Of a stretch of DNA of 64,000 nt, positions 17,291 through 25,211 are shown piece after piece. The position numbers and the translations under genes are program-made. Positions within the stretch are counted from its first letter, which is position 1, and each line of letters opens with the position of its first letter. The DNA comes from Microbacterium sp. ABRD28 (lineage in GTDB: Bacteria > Actinomycetota > Actinomycetes > Actinomycetales > Microbacteriaceae). The notes beneath the pieces were generated by a model. The model searched no databases. It worked only from the letters and a program-made list of their open reading frames with translations, and was not told where the DNA came from. Location: contig NZ_CP031015.1 in NCBI RefSeq assembly GCF_003850245.1, positions 1,612,001-1,676,000 of the forward strand, written 5' to 3'.

Positions 17291-17619
17291 TCTCGATCGA
17301 CTGGTTCGCCTTCGTCCAGGTCTTCCTCGCCGCGTTGATCGCGGCAGCCACGGTCGTGCTGTTCTACGCCCTCGGGCTCCGACTCCTCGTCCGCAGCGGG
17401 CGTTCCCCCGTCGTGACGCCTGCTGAGTTCACCGACGCGATCACGGTGATCTCCGCGAAAGAGGCGCGCCGCGCGGCGAAGGCCGCAGACAAGGCCGCCC
17501 GCAAGAGCCCCCTGACGGAGCGCCAGAAGCAGGTGGCCTACCTCGGTGCGTACGGATGCTTCGCCGTCTGCGCCTCCGCGGTGATCGGCGGCATCCTGCT
17601 CATCGTCGTCAACCACTGA
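17287..17619 (+). CDS. Small membrane protein downstream of pit (110 aa)
   Basis: Two predicted helices: residues 8-30 (FVQVFLAALIAAATVVLFYALG) and about 85-107. They flank a charged, Ala/Lys-rich cytoplasmic or periplasmic segment (SAKEARRAAKAADKAARK). No family name known to me. The GTG start overlaps the pit stop, so it is almost certainly co-translated and may assist the transporter; that role is inference from context. Confidence 0.7.
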   Translation: MISIDWFAFVQVFLAALIAAATVVLFYALGLRLLVRSGRSPVVTPAEFTDAITVISAKEARRAAKAADKAARKSPLTERQKQVAYLGAYGCFAVCASAVIGGILLIVVNH

Positions 17620-17676
17620 GTTCTCGAGCGCACGTTTCCCGCATCGAGGTCGGGGGACCGCGGGGGTGGGGCTGAT

Positions 17677-17682
17677 TAGGCT
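17677..17682 (+). promoter_or_regulatory. Leaderless -10 element of the metallophosphoesterase gene
   Basis: TAGGCT ends 6 nt before the ATG at 17689. Confidence 0.55.
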
Positions 17683-17688
17683 CAGGGC

Positions 17689-18597
17689 ATGGATGCGGCA
17701 TCCCTCCGATTCGGACAGTACCCTCCGCCCGAACGTACGCTCCTGCACCTGAGCGACACCCACCTGCTGGCCGGGGGAGCGCTGCACGGTCCGGGGATCG
17801 ACACCGAGGAGCATCTGGCGGTGACGCTCCGGCTGATCGAGCGGATGCGCCCGCGACCCGACGCCCTCGTCGTCACCGGCGACCTGACCGACCTCGGGGA
17901 GCCGGACGCGTACCGCCGCCTCCGGGAACTGGTCGAACCGGTCGCGGCGGCCCTGGGGGCCCCCGTCGTCTGGGTGGCGGGAAATCACGACGAGCGGCCG
18001 GCGATGCGCCGCCACCTGCTCGACGAGGAGCCCAGCGAGGCGCCCCTCGACCGGGTGTGGGACCTCGACGGCCTCCGCGTCGTCGCCATCGACACCACGG
18101 TGCCCGGCTGGCACCACGGCGACCTGGACGATGCGCAGCTGGCCTGGTTGTCCGACGTCCTCGTGGAGGCGGCGCCCCTCGGCACCATCCTCGCCATGCA
18201 CCATCCCCCGATCCCATCGCCGCTCCCGCTCTTCGACATCCTCGAACTGCGCGATCAGAGCCGCCTCGCCCGCGTGCTCGAGGGAACGGATGTTCGCGCG
18301 ATCCTCGCGGGCCACCTGCACTACTCCACAAGCGCGACGTTCGCGGGGATCCCCGTCTCGGTCGCGTCGTCGACGTGCTACGGCATGAACCTCGGTCTGC
18401 CTGCGCTGGAGGTCAACGGCTTCGACGCCGGGCAGTCGTTCCACGTCGTCCGCGTCTACCCGACCACGATCACGCACGACGTCGTCCCCGTCGTGGACGC
18501 ACCGACGGGGGACTACTTCACGCCGGAGTGGGCCGAGCGGATGGCGCGTCTGAGCCCGCAGGAGAGACTCGAGGCCTTCTCGCGCAAGCGGCGCTGA
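17689..18597 (+). CDS. Calcineurin-like metallophosphoesterase (CpdA-like)
   Basis: Binuclear-metal phosphoesterase of 302 residues, similar to 3',5'-cAMP phosphodiesterases. The metal-binding motifs are in order: LSDTHLLAGG (D-x-H), VVTGDLTDLG (GD), VAGNHDERP (GNHD), AMHHPPIP (H) and LAGHLHYSTS (GHLH). The order and spacing are complete, so it should be active. The cAMP substrate is a family guess. The ATG at 17689 follows a -10 element by 6 nt (leaderless). Confidence 0.88.
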   Translation: MDAASLRFGQYPPPERTLLHLSDTHLLAGGALHGPGIDTEEHLAVTLRLIERMRPRPDALVVTGDLTDLGEPDAYRRLRELVEPVAAALGAPVVWVAGNHDERPAMRRHLLDEEPSEAPLDRVWDLDGLRVVAIDTTVPGWHHGDLDDAQLAWLSDVLVEAAPLGTILAMHHPPIPSPLPLFDILELRDQSRLARVLEGTDVRAILAGHLHYSTSATFAGIPVSVASSTCYGMNLGLPALEVNGFDAGQSFHVVRVYPTTITHDVVPVVDAPTGDYFTPEWAERMARLSPQERLEAFSRKRR

Positions 18598-18676
18598 TCC
18601 ATCGGAGGCGACGCTGCGGACAGTGGGCCCGCTCCACCTGTACGCCAGGGCCACCGGGGAGACCGTGACCGGTGAC

Positions 18677-18682
18677 TAGGCT
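18677..18682 (+). promoter_or_regulatory. -10 element of the aspartase gene
   Basis: TAGGCT; the predicted start near 18689 gives a leader of about 33 nt with AAAAGGA before the ATG. Confidence 0.5.
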
Positions 18683-18721
18683 CGGGGGATCACCGACCGC
18701 CGCGACCCAAAAGGACTATCG

Positions 18722-20194
18722 ATGGCTCCGGACGCAACGACGCGCACCCGCACCGAATCCGATTCGCTGGGATCCCTGGAGATCCCCGCCGACGCCTACT
18801 GGGGCATCCACACCGCTCGGGCGCTGGAGAACTTCCCCGTCAGCAAGCGCCCCATCTCGGTCTACCGCGACCTGGTGCGCGCGCTGGCGATGGTCAAACA
18901 GGCCTCCGCGCGGGCGAACCGCGACATCGGCGTCCTCGACCCGATGAAGGCCGACCTCATCGATCGCGCGGCCCAGCTCGTCATCGACGGCCAGTACCAC
19001 GACCAGTTCGTCGTCGGGGTGGTCCAGGGTGGTGCCGGCACCTCGACGAACATGAACGCCAACGAGGTCATCACCAACGTCGCCCTCGAGCTCGCCGGCC
19101 GGCAGAAGGGCGACTACGCCTTCCTGTCGCCGATCGACGACACCAACCGCAGCCAGTCCACGAACGACGTCTATCCGACGGCGGTCAAGGTGGGCCTCAG
19201 CCTCGACCTGAAGACGCTCCTGGACGAGCTCGATCTGCTCCGCCACTCCTTCCTGGCGAAGGCGCGGGAGTTCCACGACATCCTCAAAGTCGGTCGCACG
19301 CAGCTGCAGGATGCCGTGCCGATGACCCTCGGGCAGGAGTTCCACGGGTTCGCCACCACTCTCGGCGAGGACTACAACCGGCTCACCGAGAACGCCTACC
19401 TCCTCTACGAGATCAACATGGGTGCCACGGCCATCGGCACGGGCATCACCGCGTCGCCCGGTTACAGCACCGCGGTGCTCTCCCACCTGCGGGCGATCAC
19501 GGGTCTGGACCTGGAGCTGGCCACCGACCTCGTCGAGTCCACGAGCGACACCGGCGCCTTCATGTCGTTCTCGGCATCCCTGAAGCGCAACGCGATCAAG
19601 CTGTCGAAGATCTGCAACGACCTCCGGCTTCTCTCCTCCGGCCCGCAGGCGGGCTTCGGCGAGATCAACCTCCCCCCGCGCCAGGCGGGCTCCAGCATCA
19701 TGCCGGGGAAGGTGAACCCCGTCATCCCCGAGGTGGTCAACCAGGTGGCCTTCGCCGTGGCGGGCGCCGATCTCACCGTCACGATGGCGGTCGAGGCCGG
19801 TCAGCTGCAGCTGAACGCCTTCGAGCCGATCATCGCGCACTCGATCTTCCAGTCGATCACCTGGATGCGTCGCGGAATGCACACCCTGCGCGTCAACTGC
19901 ATCGACGGCATCACCGCCAATCGAGAGCGACTGGGCGCCATGGTCGGCACCTCCGTCGGCGTCGTGACGGCTCTCACGCCCTTCATCGGCTATGCAGCCG
20001 CCGCCGCGCTGGCCAAGACCGCCCTGTTGACCGGTCACAACATCGCCGACCTCGTCGTGGAGGCGGGGCTGATGTCGCGCGAGGAGGTCACCAAGCAGCT
20101 CTCACCCGCGCGGCTCTCGGGACTGGAGGCGACCACCGCCGCGATCCCGCTCGTCCTGCCGGCTGAGAACTTCGTCTCGGAGTCGGCGGACTGA
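18722..20194 (+). CDS. aspA: Aspartate ammonia-lyase
   Basis: Deaminates aspartate to fumarate and ammonia. The 490-residue protein belongs to the fumarase/aspartase superfamily, with GGAGTSTNMNANEV, NRSQSTNDVYPTAVK and the mobile-loop signature GSSIMPGKVNPVIPE. The sequence YWGIHTARALENF near the start and LFxx-type spacing resemble aspartase more than class II fumarase, but the pair is hard to separate by eye. The ATG follows AAAAGGACTATCG. It is monocistronic. Confidence 0.85.
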   Translation: MAPDATTRTRTESDSLGSLEIPADAYWGIHTARALENFPVSKRPISVYRDLVRALAMVKQASARANRDIGVLDPMKADLIDRAAQLVIDGQYHDQFVVGVVQGGAGTSTNMNANEVITNVALELAGRQKGDYAFLSPIDDTNRSQSTNDVYPTAVKVGLSLDLKTLLDELDLLRHSFLAKAREFHDILKVGRTQLQDAVPMTLGQEFHGFATTLGEDYNRLTENAYLLYEINMGATAIGTGITASPGYSTAVLSHLRAITGLDLELATDLVESTSDTGAFMSFSASLKRNAIKLSKICNDLRLLSSGPQAGFGEINLPPRQAGSSIMPGKVNPVIPEVVNQVAFAVAGADLTVTMAVEAGQLQLNAFEPIIAHSIFQSITWMRRGMHTLRVNCIDGITANRERLGAMVGTSVGVVTALTPFIGYAAAAALAKTALLTGHNIADLVVEAGLMSREEVTKQLSPARLSGLEATTAAIPLVLPAENFVSESAD

Positions 20195-20243
20195 CCCCTT
20201 CGCGGTGCGGCGCGTCAGGCTGGCGCTCCTGGGCGCGGACCGA

Positions 20244-20249
20244 TAGCGT
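20244..20249 (+). promoter_or_regulatory. -10 element of the DUF4190-type gene
   Basis: TAGCGT, followed by a leader of about 38 nt ending in CAAGGAGCC before the GTG start. Confidence 0.4.
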
Positions 20250-20293
20250 TCGTTCGCAACCCTGAACCGCTTTCCCTCCACCAAGGAGCCATC

Positions 20294-20692
20294 GTGACCG
20301 ACCCGCAGAACCCGAGCGCCGTTCCGCCGAGCGCTCCCCAGACCCCGCCCGCCTACAGCTCGGCACCTCCGCCGGCCTACAATGCCCAGCCCGCTCCGGG
20401 CGCGCCCGTCCCCGGCAAGACGCTGGGCATCGTCGCGTTCGTGCTGTCGTTCTTCGCACAGCTGATCGCCCTGATCCTCGGCATCGTCGCTCTCGTGCAG
20501 AGCCGCAAGGCCGGGGTCAAGAACGGCTGGGCGCTGGCGGCCATCATCATCAGCGCCGTGCTGATGGTCATCGGCATCATCGTGATCATCCTCGTGGCCG
20601 TCGCCGTCGGCGGAGGCCTCGCCGCCGCCTGTGCCGAACTCGGCCCGGGCGTCCACAACCTCGAAGGCGGCGGCACCATCACCTGCAGCTGA
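20294..20692 (+). CDS. DUF4190-type small membrane protein
   Basis: The 132-residue protein has a Pro/Ala/Tyr-rich cytoplasmic N-terminus (about residues 1-42), then two transmembrane helices with LGIVAFVLSFFAQLIALILG and the loop LVQSRKAGVKNGWALAAIII, which resembles DUF4190. A short C-terminal tail with two Cys residues (AACAELGPG and TITCS) follows and is probably outside. Function of this family is unknown. GTG start after a good ribosome site (AAGGAGCC). Confidence 0.75.
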   Translation: MTDPQNPSAVPPSAPQTPPAYSSAPPPAYNAQPAPGAPVPGKTLGIVAFVLSFFAQLIALILGIVALVQSRKAGVKNGWALAAIIISAVLMVIGIIVIILVAVAVGGGLAAACAELGPGVHNLEGGGTITCS

Positions 20693-20716
20693 TCGTCGGT
20701 CGAAAGCCTCGACCTG

Positions 20717-20748
20717 GAAGCGCCGGTCCCCTCGGGGGCCGGCGCTTC
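20717..20748. terminator. Bidirectional hairpin terminator
   Basis: GAAGCGCCGG (20717-20726) pairs with CCGGCGCTTC (20739-20748), and the stem extends inward (GGTCCC with GGGGCC) to a tetraloop. It sits between two convergent genes, ending 5 nt before the end of the FAH gene. The minus-strand orientation has no T-run. Confidence 0.65.
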
Positions 20749-20752
20749 GGCG

Positions 20753-21619
20753 TCAGTCGAGGATCCGGCAGTGCGTGGTGAGCTCGCCGATTCCGTCGAT
20801 CCCGACGGTCACCGTCGAGCGGTCGCGAAGGAACACCTGCGGGTCGCGGGAATACCCCGCACCACCCGGGCTGCCGGTGGAGATCAGGGTGCCCGGCAGC
20901 AGGGTCGCCGACTGCGACAGCGAGGTGATGAGCGTGGCCACCGACCGCACCATCTGCCCCGTCGACGCGTCCTGCAGGATCCGACCGTCCAGCACGGTCC
21001 AGATGTGGAGGTCCTGAGGGTCGGGCACCTCATCGGCGGTCACGACGAACGGACCGGTCGGGGTGAAGCCGTCGAACGACTTGCAGCGTGACCACTGCGC
21101 TTCGGAGAACTGGATGTCGCGTGCGGTGATGTCGTTGACGACCGTGTAGCCCCACACGTGATCGAGCGCGTCTTCGACAGGGACGTCCTTCGCGGGCCGA
21201 CCGATGATCACGCCGAGCTCGGCCTCGTAGTCGACCGATTCGCTGAGGCTCCGCGGCCAGGATGTGGTGGCCTCGTGACCGGTGAGGGAGTTCGGCCACA
21301 GCACGAACACCGTCGGCGTCGCATCCGTCTTCAGCCCCAGCTCACCCGAGTGGGCGGCGTAGTTCAGGCCCACGGCGAGGATGGCTGGGGGACGGAGGAC
21401 GGCCGACGCGAATCCGAAGGCGGTGAGAGGATGCCGCGGGGCGTCGTCTGCGGCCTCCGCGACCGCCGACAGCAGATCGTCGCCACCCTCGACCAGTTCC
21501 TGCAGGGTGGCGGGCGCCCCGGTGAAGAGCTCATCGACGAAGACGGCCTCGTCATCGCGGGGGACGAGCACGAGCCGGGGCCGCGCGTGGTCCGACGAGG
21601 TCACGTGGGCGAAGCGCAT
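20753..21619 (-). CDS. Fumarylacetoacetate hydrolase family protein
   Basis: A 288-residue FAH-domain enzyme, likely acting on a 2-oxo acid or beta-diketone in aromatic or sugar-acid catabolism. The N-terminus carries LVLVPRDDEAVFVDEL; the FAH core shows GLNYAAHSGELG, DYEAELGVIIGRPAK (metal-binding Glu residues), GYTVVNDITARDIQ and SPGGAGYSRDPQVFL. Isomerase, decarboxylase and hydrolase members look alike, so the reaction is open. The ATG at 21619 is fixed by a TACCGT -10 element ending 6 nt upstream. No catabolic neighbours. Confidence 0.85.
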   Translation of the reverse strand: MRFAHVTSSDHARPRLVLVPRDDEAVFVDELFTGAPATLQELVEGGDDLLSAVAEAADDAPRHPLTAFGFASAVLRPPAILAVGLNYAAHSGELGLKTDATPTVFVLWPNSLTGHEATTSWPRSLSESVDYEAELGVIIGRPAKDVPVEDALDHVWGYTVVNDITARDIQFSEAQWSRCKSFDGFTPTGPFVVTADEVPDPQDLHIWTVLDGRILQDASTGQMVRSVATLITSLSQSATLLPGTLISTGSPGGAGYSRDPQVFLRDRSTVTVGIDGIGELTTHCRILD

Positions 21620-21625
21620 CCTTCC

Positions 21626-21631
21626 ACGGTA
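21626..21631 (-). promoter_or_regulatory. Leaderless -10 element of the FAH-family gene
   Basis: TACCGT on the minus strand, 6 nt (GGAAGG) before the ATG; the GGAAGG could also act as a ribosome site if initiation lies further upstream. Confidence 0.5.
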
Positions 21632-21674
21632 TACGCAAACGGACGGGCTCCCCTCGGCGCGGTGCGCGCCCGCA

Positions 21675-21680
21675 TAGGCT
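21675..21680 (+). promoter_or_regulatory. -10 element of the PrsW-like protease gene
   Basis: TAGGCT, 7 nt before the ATG at 21688, so leaderless or nearly so. Confidence 0.5.
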
Positions 21681-21687
21681 GTTCGCC

Positions 21688-22923
21688 ATGACGAACTCTG
21701 CCGGTCCCGGGGGCGGACGCCCCTCGCTCCTTCCCCCGGCATTTCCCACGGTCTTCGCTCAGCCGCAGGTTGCCTACGGCGCCTCGATCCCGCAGGCGCG
21801 GGTCTCACCCGAACCGGTGCCGATCCCCACCTCGGGCGCGGCCCTGCCCCGCACCGGGCGCACTGCGCCGCTGTGGATCGCCGCGCTGCTGGTGCTGATC
21901 CTCATCGCGCTCGTCGGCTACTTCCTCAACGCCCTGGGCCCGGCGGCGTCCCTCATCGGCGGGGTCGCGGCACTGATCCCGCTCGTGGGCGTCCTGTTCG
22001 CCATCCGGCTGATCGACCGGTGGGAGCCCGAGCCCCGCGGCCTCATGGTGCTCGCGGTCGCATGGGGCGCGATCGCGTCGGTCGGGATCGCCCTGGGCGT
22101 CGACCTGCTGCTGGGCCTGGTGTTCGGGTTCGGCTCGACGCCGCTCGGCGACGTGCTGTCGACGGTGGTCCAGGCGCCGGTCGTCGAGGAGGTCGCCAAG
22201 GGCCTCGGGGTGCTGCTGATCTTCCTCACCGCCCGCCGGGCCTTCGACGGCCCTGTCGACGGCATCGTCTACGGCGCGCTCGTCGGTGCCGGATTCGCCT
22301 TCACCGAGAACATCCAGTACTTCGGCATCGGGTTCATCGAGGGGGGCGTCGCCGACGTTTCGCAGATCTTCTTCCTCCGCGGCATCCTCTCCCCGTTCGC
22401 GCACGTGATGTTCACCAGCGTCATCGGGTTCGCTCTGGGTCTGGCCGCGCGGCGGAGCGGCCGGGTGCGCGATGCGATGGGCCCCTTCCTCATCGGGCTC
22501 GCCGGCGCCATCCTGCTTCATGCGTTCTGGAACGGTTCGGCGGTCTTCGGCGACTTCTTCGGCCTGTACCTGACCCTCCAGGTGCCGCTGTTCATCCTCT
22601 TCATCGTGGGAATCCTGGGGCTCCGCCGGGAGGAGGCCCGCCTCACCCGGGAACGGCTGTCCGATTACGCCACGGCAGGATGGTTCACCTCCCAGGAGGT
22701 CGACATGCTCGCCACCGGTTCGGGTCGTCGCGCCGCACTGGCGTGGGCGGCGGGGCTTCGCGGCGATCGCACGGCGACGATGAAGGGCTTCATCCACGAC
22801 GCCACCGCGCTCGCAGCCGCTCGCCAGCGTTCGATCACCGGCCGCGACCCGCGTGCCGCTGAGGATGAGCACGTCCTCCTCGCGCGGGTCACCGCCGCCC
22901 GCGCCGCGCTGTTCGCCCCCTGA
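21688..22923 (+). CDS. PrsW family intramembrane metalloprotease
   Basis: Membrane protease of the PrsW family (the Bacillus member cleaves an anti-sigma factor). The 411-residue protein has a Pro-rich N-terminal tail (1-50), about eight transmembrane helices and the family motifs: VVEEVAKG (EE), GAGFAFTENIQYF (E..N), AHVMFTSVIG (H) and LLHAFWNGSA (H..N). A soluble helical C-terminal region of about 100 residues follows. The target is unknown; no sigma/anti-sigma pair is in the window. Confidence 0.85.
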   Translation: MTNSAGPGGGRPSLLPPAFPTVFAQPQVAYGASIPQARVSPEPVPIPTSGAALPRTGRTAPLWIAALLVLILIALVGYFLNALGPAASLIGGVAALIPLVGVLFAIRLIDRWEPEPRGLMVLAVAWGAIASVGIALGVDLLLGLVFGFGSTPLGDVLSTVVQAPVVEEVAKGLGVLLIFLTARRAFDGPVDGIVYGALVGAGFAFTENIQYFGIGFIEGGVADVSQIFFLRGILSPFAHVMFTSVIGFALGLAARRSGRVRDAMGPFLIGLAGAILLHAFWNGSAVFGDFFGLYLTLQVPLFILFIVGILGLRREEARLTRERLSDYATAGWFTSQEVDMLATGSGRRAALAWAAGLRGDRTATMKGFIHDATALAAARQRSITGRDPRAAEDEHVLLARVTAARAALFAP

Positions 22924-22954
22924 TCGGGGGAGCCGGGCGGCGGCCCCGGACAGA

Positions 22955-23005
22955 ACTCAGCGCCCGGTGCCGCGGCGATGCCTGCGTGTCTACCGGGCGC
23001 TGAGT
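22955..23005. repeat. 14-bp perfect inverted repeat in an intergenic region
   Basis: ACTCAGCGCCCGGT (22955-22968) and ACCGGGCGCTGAGT (22992-23005) are separated by 23 nt, between the PrsW-like gene and the FKBP promoter. It may be a long-loop terminator for the protease gene; there is no T-run. Confidence 0.5.
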
Positions 23006-23072
23006 CGGCCTGCCATCAGGATGCCGAGCCGCGCCTGCGGCTGTCAAGACCCCGTCCGCCACGCCGGTCGCG

Positions 23073-23101
23073 TTGACCGGGAGCGGCGCCTGGGCTTGGA
23101 T
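23073..23101 (+). promoter_or_regulatory. Complete -35/-10 promoter of the FKBP gene, leaderless
   Basis: TTGACC (23073-23078), a 17-nt spacer and TTGGAT (23096-23101), followed by 6 nt and the ATG at 23108. Spacing is ideal for a housekeeping sigma factor. Confidence 0.6.
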
Positions 23102-23107
23102 GGAGCA

Positions 23108-23476
23108 ATGACGGATGACCGCACCAAGCCCGAGATCGACGCCCCCGCCGGACCCGCCCCCCGTGAGCTGGAGATCCGCGACCTGATCGTGGGGGAGGGC
23201 GCGGAGGCCCGCCCTGGCGACCAGGTGACCGTTCACTACGTCGGTGTCGAGTTCGACTCCGGTGAGGAGTTCGACTCGTCGTGGAACCGGGGCGAGAGCA
23301 TCCAGTTCCCGCTTCGCGGTCTCATCCAGGGGTGGCAGGACGGCATTCCCGGCATGAGGGTCGGCGGACGTCGCGAGCTCGTCATCCCCCCGCGCCTGGC
23401 CTACGGCGAGGGTGGCGGACACTTCCTGGGGGGCAAGACCCTCATCTTCGTGATCGACCTCATCGCCGTCGGCTGA
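23108..23476 (+). CDS. FKBP-type peptidyl-prolyl cis-trans isomerase
   Basis: A single-domain cytoplasmic FKBP of 122 residues that speeds proline isomerisation during folding. Visible features: [53 protein letters not shown] and [11 protein letters not shown], covering the full FKBP fold. No signal peptide. The frame continues upstream, but the ATG at 23108 is 6 nt from a good promoter and fits family length. Its 3' end overlaps the convergent exporter gene by 17 bp. Confidence 0.92.
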   Translation: MTDDRTKPEIDAPAGPAPRELEIRDLIVGEGAEARPGDQVTVHYVGVEFDSGEEFDSSWNRGESIQFPLRGLIQGWQDGIPGMRVGGRRELVIPPRLAYGEGGGHFLGGKTLIFVIDLIAVG

Positions 23477-24416
23477 GCCGGTTCCGCGTGCCGCCCAGGC
23501 GCACGCGGCCCTGTGCGAGGAGGATGCCCGCGAACACGACGAGCGCGCCCACCGGTTCGTTCCAGCTCAGACGCTCGCCGAGGATCAGGATGCCGAGGGC
23601 GACGCCGATGACGGGGGTGATGTAGGTCACCGTCGACGCGCGCGTCGGGCCCCAGGCCCGGACGACGTTCTGGTTCCAGATGTACGCCAGGCCCGTCCCG
23701 AGGGCGCCGAGGAGGATCAGACTCAGGACGATCGCCGGCGTCAGCTGCACCGGAGCCCATGCGATCACCGGTGTGAGCACGATCATGATCGCCGCGGCGA
23801 TGCCGATGTTGAGGAACGAGAACGTCAGCGCCGACATCCCGGTGTGGGCGACGAATCGCCGCATGTAGGCGAGGCTGAACCCGTAGCACGCGGTGGCCCC
23901 GAGGATCGCCAGCTGCGCCACGACGCTCTGCGAGAGATCGAGGCCCTGCCACGGTCCGATGATGACGACCACGCCCACGATGCCCGCCGCGATCCCGGTG
24001 ACCTGCTCGCGGTTGAGTCGCTCGACGCGCAGGAGCAGTCCCGCCATGATCGCCGTCATGATGGGTGTCGTCGCGTTGTAGATGCTGGCCAGCCCCGAGG
24101 TGACGTGCTGCTGCGCCCACGAGAACAGCAGGAACGGGATGACGCAGAACGTCAGCGCCAGGACGCTCATGTGTCCCCAGATGCGAAGCGAACGAGGCAG
24201 CCGCTCGCGTCGGACCGCGACGAGCACTCCGAGCGCCAGCGCGCCGAGGACCAGGCGTGCCCACGCGACCTGGCCGGGTCCGACGCCCTCGAGGGCGACT
24301 TTCATGAAGAGGAAGCTCGAGCCCCAGACGATCCCGGCGAGCGTGAACTGCAGCACGATCATCCCCGGCAGTCGCGAGATCTTCGCGGATTCGGTCGCGA
24401 GCTCATCCGTGGTCAT
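23460..24416 (-). CDS. DMT-family (EamA) transporter
   Basis: A 318-residue membrane protein with ten predicted helices in two EamA repeats. The first begins at [20 protein letters not shown]; the second carries [14 protein letters not shown] and [13 protein letters not shown] near the end. Members export amino acids or other metabolites; the substrate cannot be told. The start at 24416 is 6 nt from a TAGGGT -10 element (leaderless). Confidence 0.88.
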   Translation of the reverse strand: MTTDELATESAKISRLPGMIVLQFTLAGIVWGSSFLFMKVALEGVGPGQVAWARLVLGALALGVLVAVRRERLPRSLRIWGHMSVLALTFCVIPFLLFSWAQQHVTSGLASIYNATTPIMTAIMAGLLLRVERLNREQVTGIAAGIVGVVVIIGPWQGLDLSQSVVAQLAILGATACYGFSLAYMRRFVAHTGMSALTFSFLNIGIAAAIMIVLTPVIAWAPVQLTPAIVLSLILLGALGTGLAYIWNQNVVRAWGPTRASTVTYITPVIGVALGILILGERLSWNEPVGALVVFAGILLAQGRVRLGGTRNRLSRRR

Positions 24417-24422
24417 GTCGCG

Positions 24423-24428
24423 ACCCTA
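24423..24428 (-). promoter_or_regulatory. Leaderless -10 element of the DMT transporter gene
   Basis: TAGGGT on the minus strand, 6 nt before the ATG. Confidence 0.55.
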
Positions 24429-24483
24429 CGGCGCGCGTCGGCGCCGAGACAGCGCGGCCGAGCGCATCGTCCGTTTTCCGCCG

Positions 24484-24535
24484 GTAGCCGACCGTTCGGC
24501 TACGCGTCGTCACGGCGGGGGAGGACTGGTAGACT
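24484..24535 (+). promoter_or_regulatory. rpsO promoter with an upstream hairpin
   Basis: TAGACT at 24530-24535 is the -10 element; the predicted leader is about 85 nt. An 8-bp inverted repeat (GTAGCCGA 24484-24491, TCGGCTAC 24496-24503, 4-nt loop) lies 26 nt further upstream and may be an operator or an old terminator. Confidence 0.5.
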
Positions 24536-24626
24536 CGTGCAGTTGCCGTTGGATCGGCCGCGGATAAAGAGAGCTCACGCATCAGGCGTCGGGCACCGCG
24601 CAATGAGGAGAAAGGGGATCCCATCT

Positions 24627-24896
24627 ATGGCACTCGAAGCAGACGTCAAGAAGGCGATCATCGAAGAGTACGCGACGCACCCCGGTGACACCGGATCCCC
24701 CGAGGTGCAGGTCGCGATGCTGACGCAGCGCATCAAGGACCTCACCGAGCACCTCAAGGAGCACAAGCACGACCACCACTCGCGTCGTGGGCTGTTCCTG
24801 CTCGTCGGCCAGCGCCGCCGTCTGCTCGGCTACCTCCAGGACATCGACATCGCGCGCTACCGCTCGCTGATCGAGCGCCTGGGGCTGCGCCGCTAA
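24627..24896 (+). CDS. rpsO: 30S ribosomal protein S15
   Basis: Primary binding protein of the 16S rRNA central domain. The 89-residue product is of standard length: it starts [18 protein letters not shown], continues [17 protein letters not shown], carries the RNA-binding [19 protein letters not shown] and ends ERLGLRR. The ATG follows GAGGAGAAAGGGG. It is transcribed alone here, with a promoter and a strong terminator, instead of between ribF and pnp as in many relatives. S15 autoregulation through its leader occurs in many bacteria; I did not identify the structure here. Confidence 0.98.
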   Translation: MALEADVKKAIIEEYATHPGDTGSPEVQVAMLTQRIKDLTEHLKEHKHDHHSRRGLFLLVGQRRRLLGYLQDIDIARYRSLIERLGLRR

Positions 24897-24932
24897 TCGC
24901 GTCCAGCGTTCGATCGCGCAAAACGTTCTTGT

Positions 24933-24967
24933 GAGAGCCGCCCGAGGTGTCGGGCGGCTCTCTTTTC
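24933..24967 (+). terminator. Intrinsic terminator of rpsO
   Basis: GAGAGCCGCCCGA (24933-24945) pairs perfectly with TCGGGCGGCTCTC (24950-24962) around GGTG, followed by TTTTC. This is the clearest rho-independent terminator in the window. Confidence 0.9.
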
Positions 24968-25010
24968 TCGTCTGCAGCAGCTCTTCCCGGCACACGTCAT
25001 CGGGTCGTTC

Positions 25011-25048
25011 GTTTCCGGAAACATCCGTGACATTCGCCTGAATAGGCT
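25011..25048 (+). promoter_or_regulatory. Asparaginase promoter with a 12-bp palindrome
   Basis: GTTTCCGGAAAC (25011-25022) is a perfect palindrome lying 20 bp upstream of TAGGCT (25043-25048), so it covers the -35 region. It is a good operator candidate. The leader from about 25055 to the start at 25212 is about 157 nt; no RNA motif recognised in it. Confidence 0.5.
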
Positions 25049-25211
25049 GTGAAGCACCGGACACCCCCTCCGGCACGGCTCCACCCCTCACTGCTCCTGC
25101 GTCCCCCCACGCCGTCCCGGATGCGCCTTCCCGGGCTGCGCGTGAGCCTGCCTTCCGACGTCGTGGCGATGACGTCGTGGTGCCGTCAGGCACCCTGGAA
25201 GGAATGCTTCG

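Noticed and set aside
24417-24626. A tRNA or small RNA gene near rpsO
   Set aside because: No acceptor-stem/T-loop pattern found; the stem-loop at 24484 is too short and simple.
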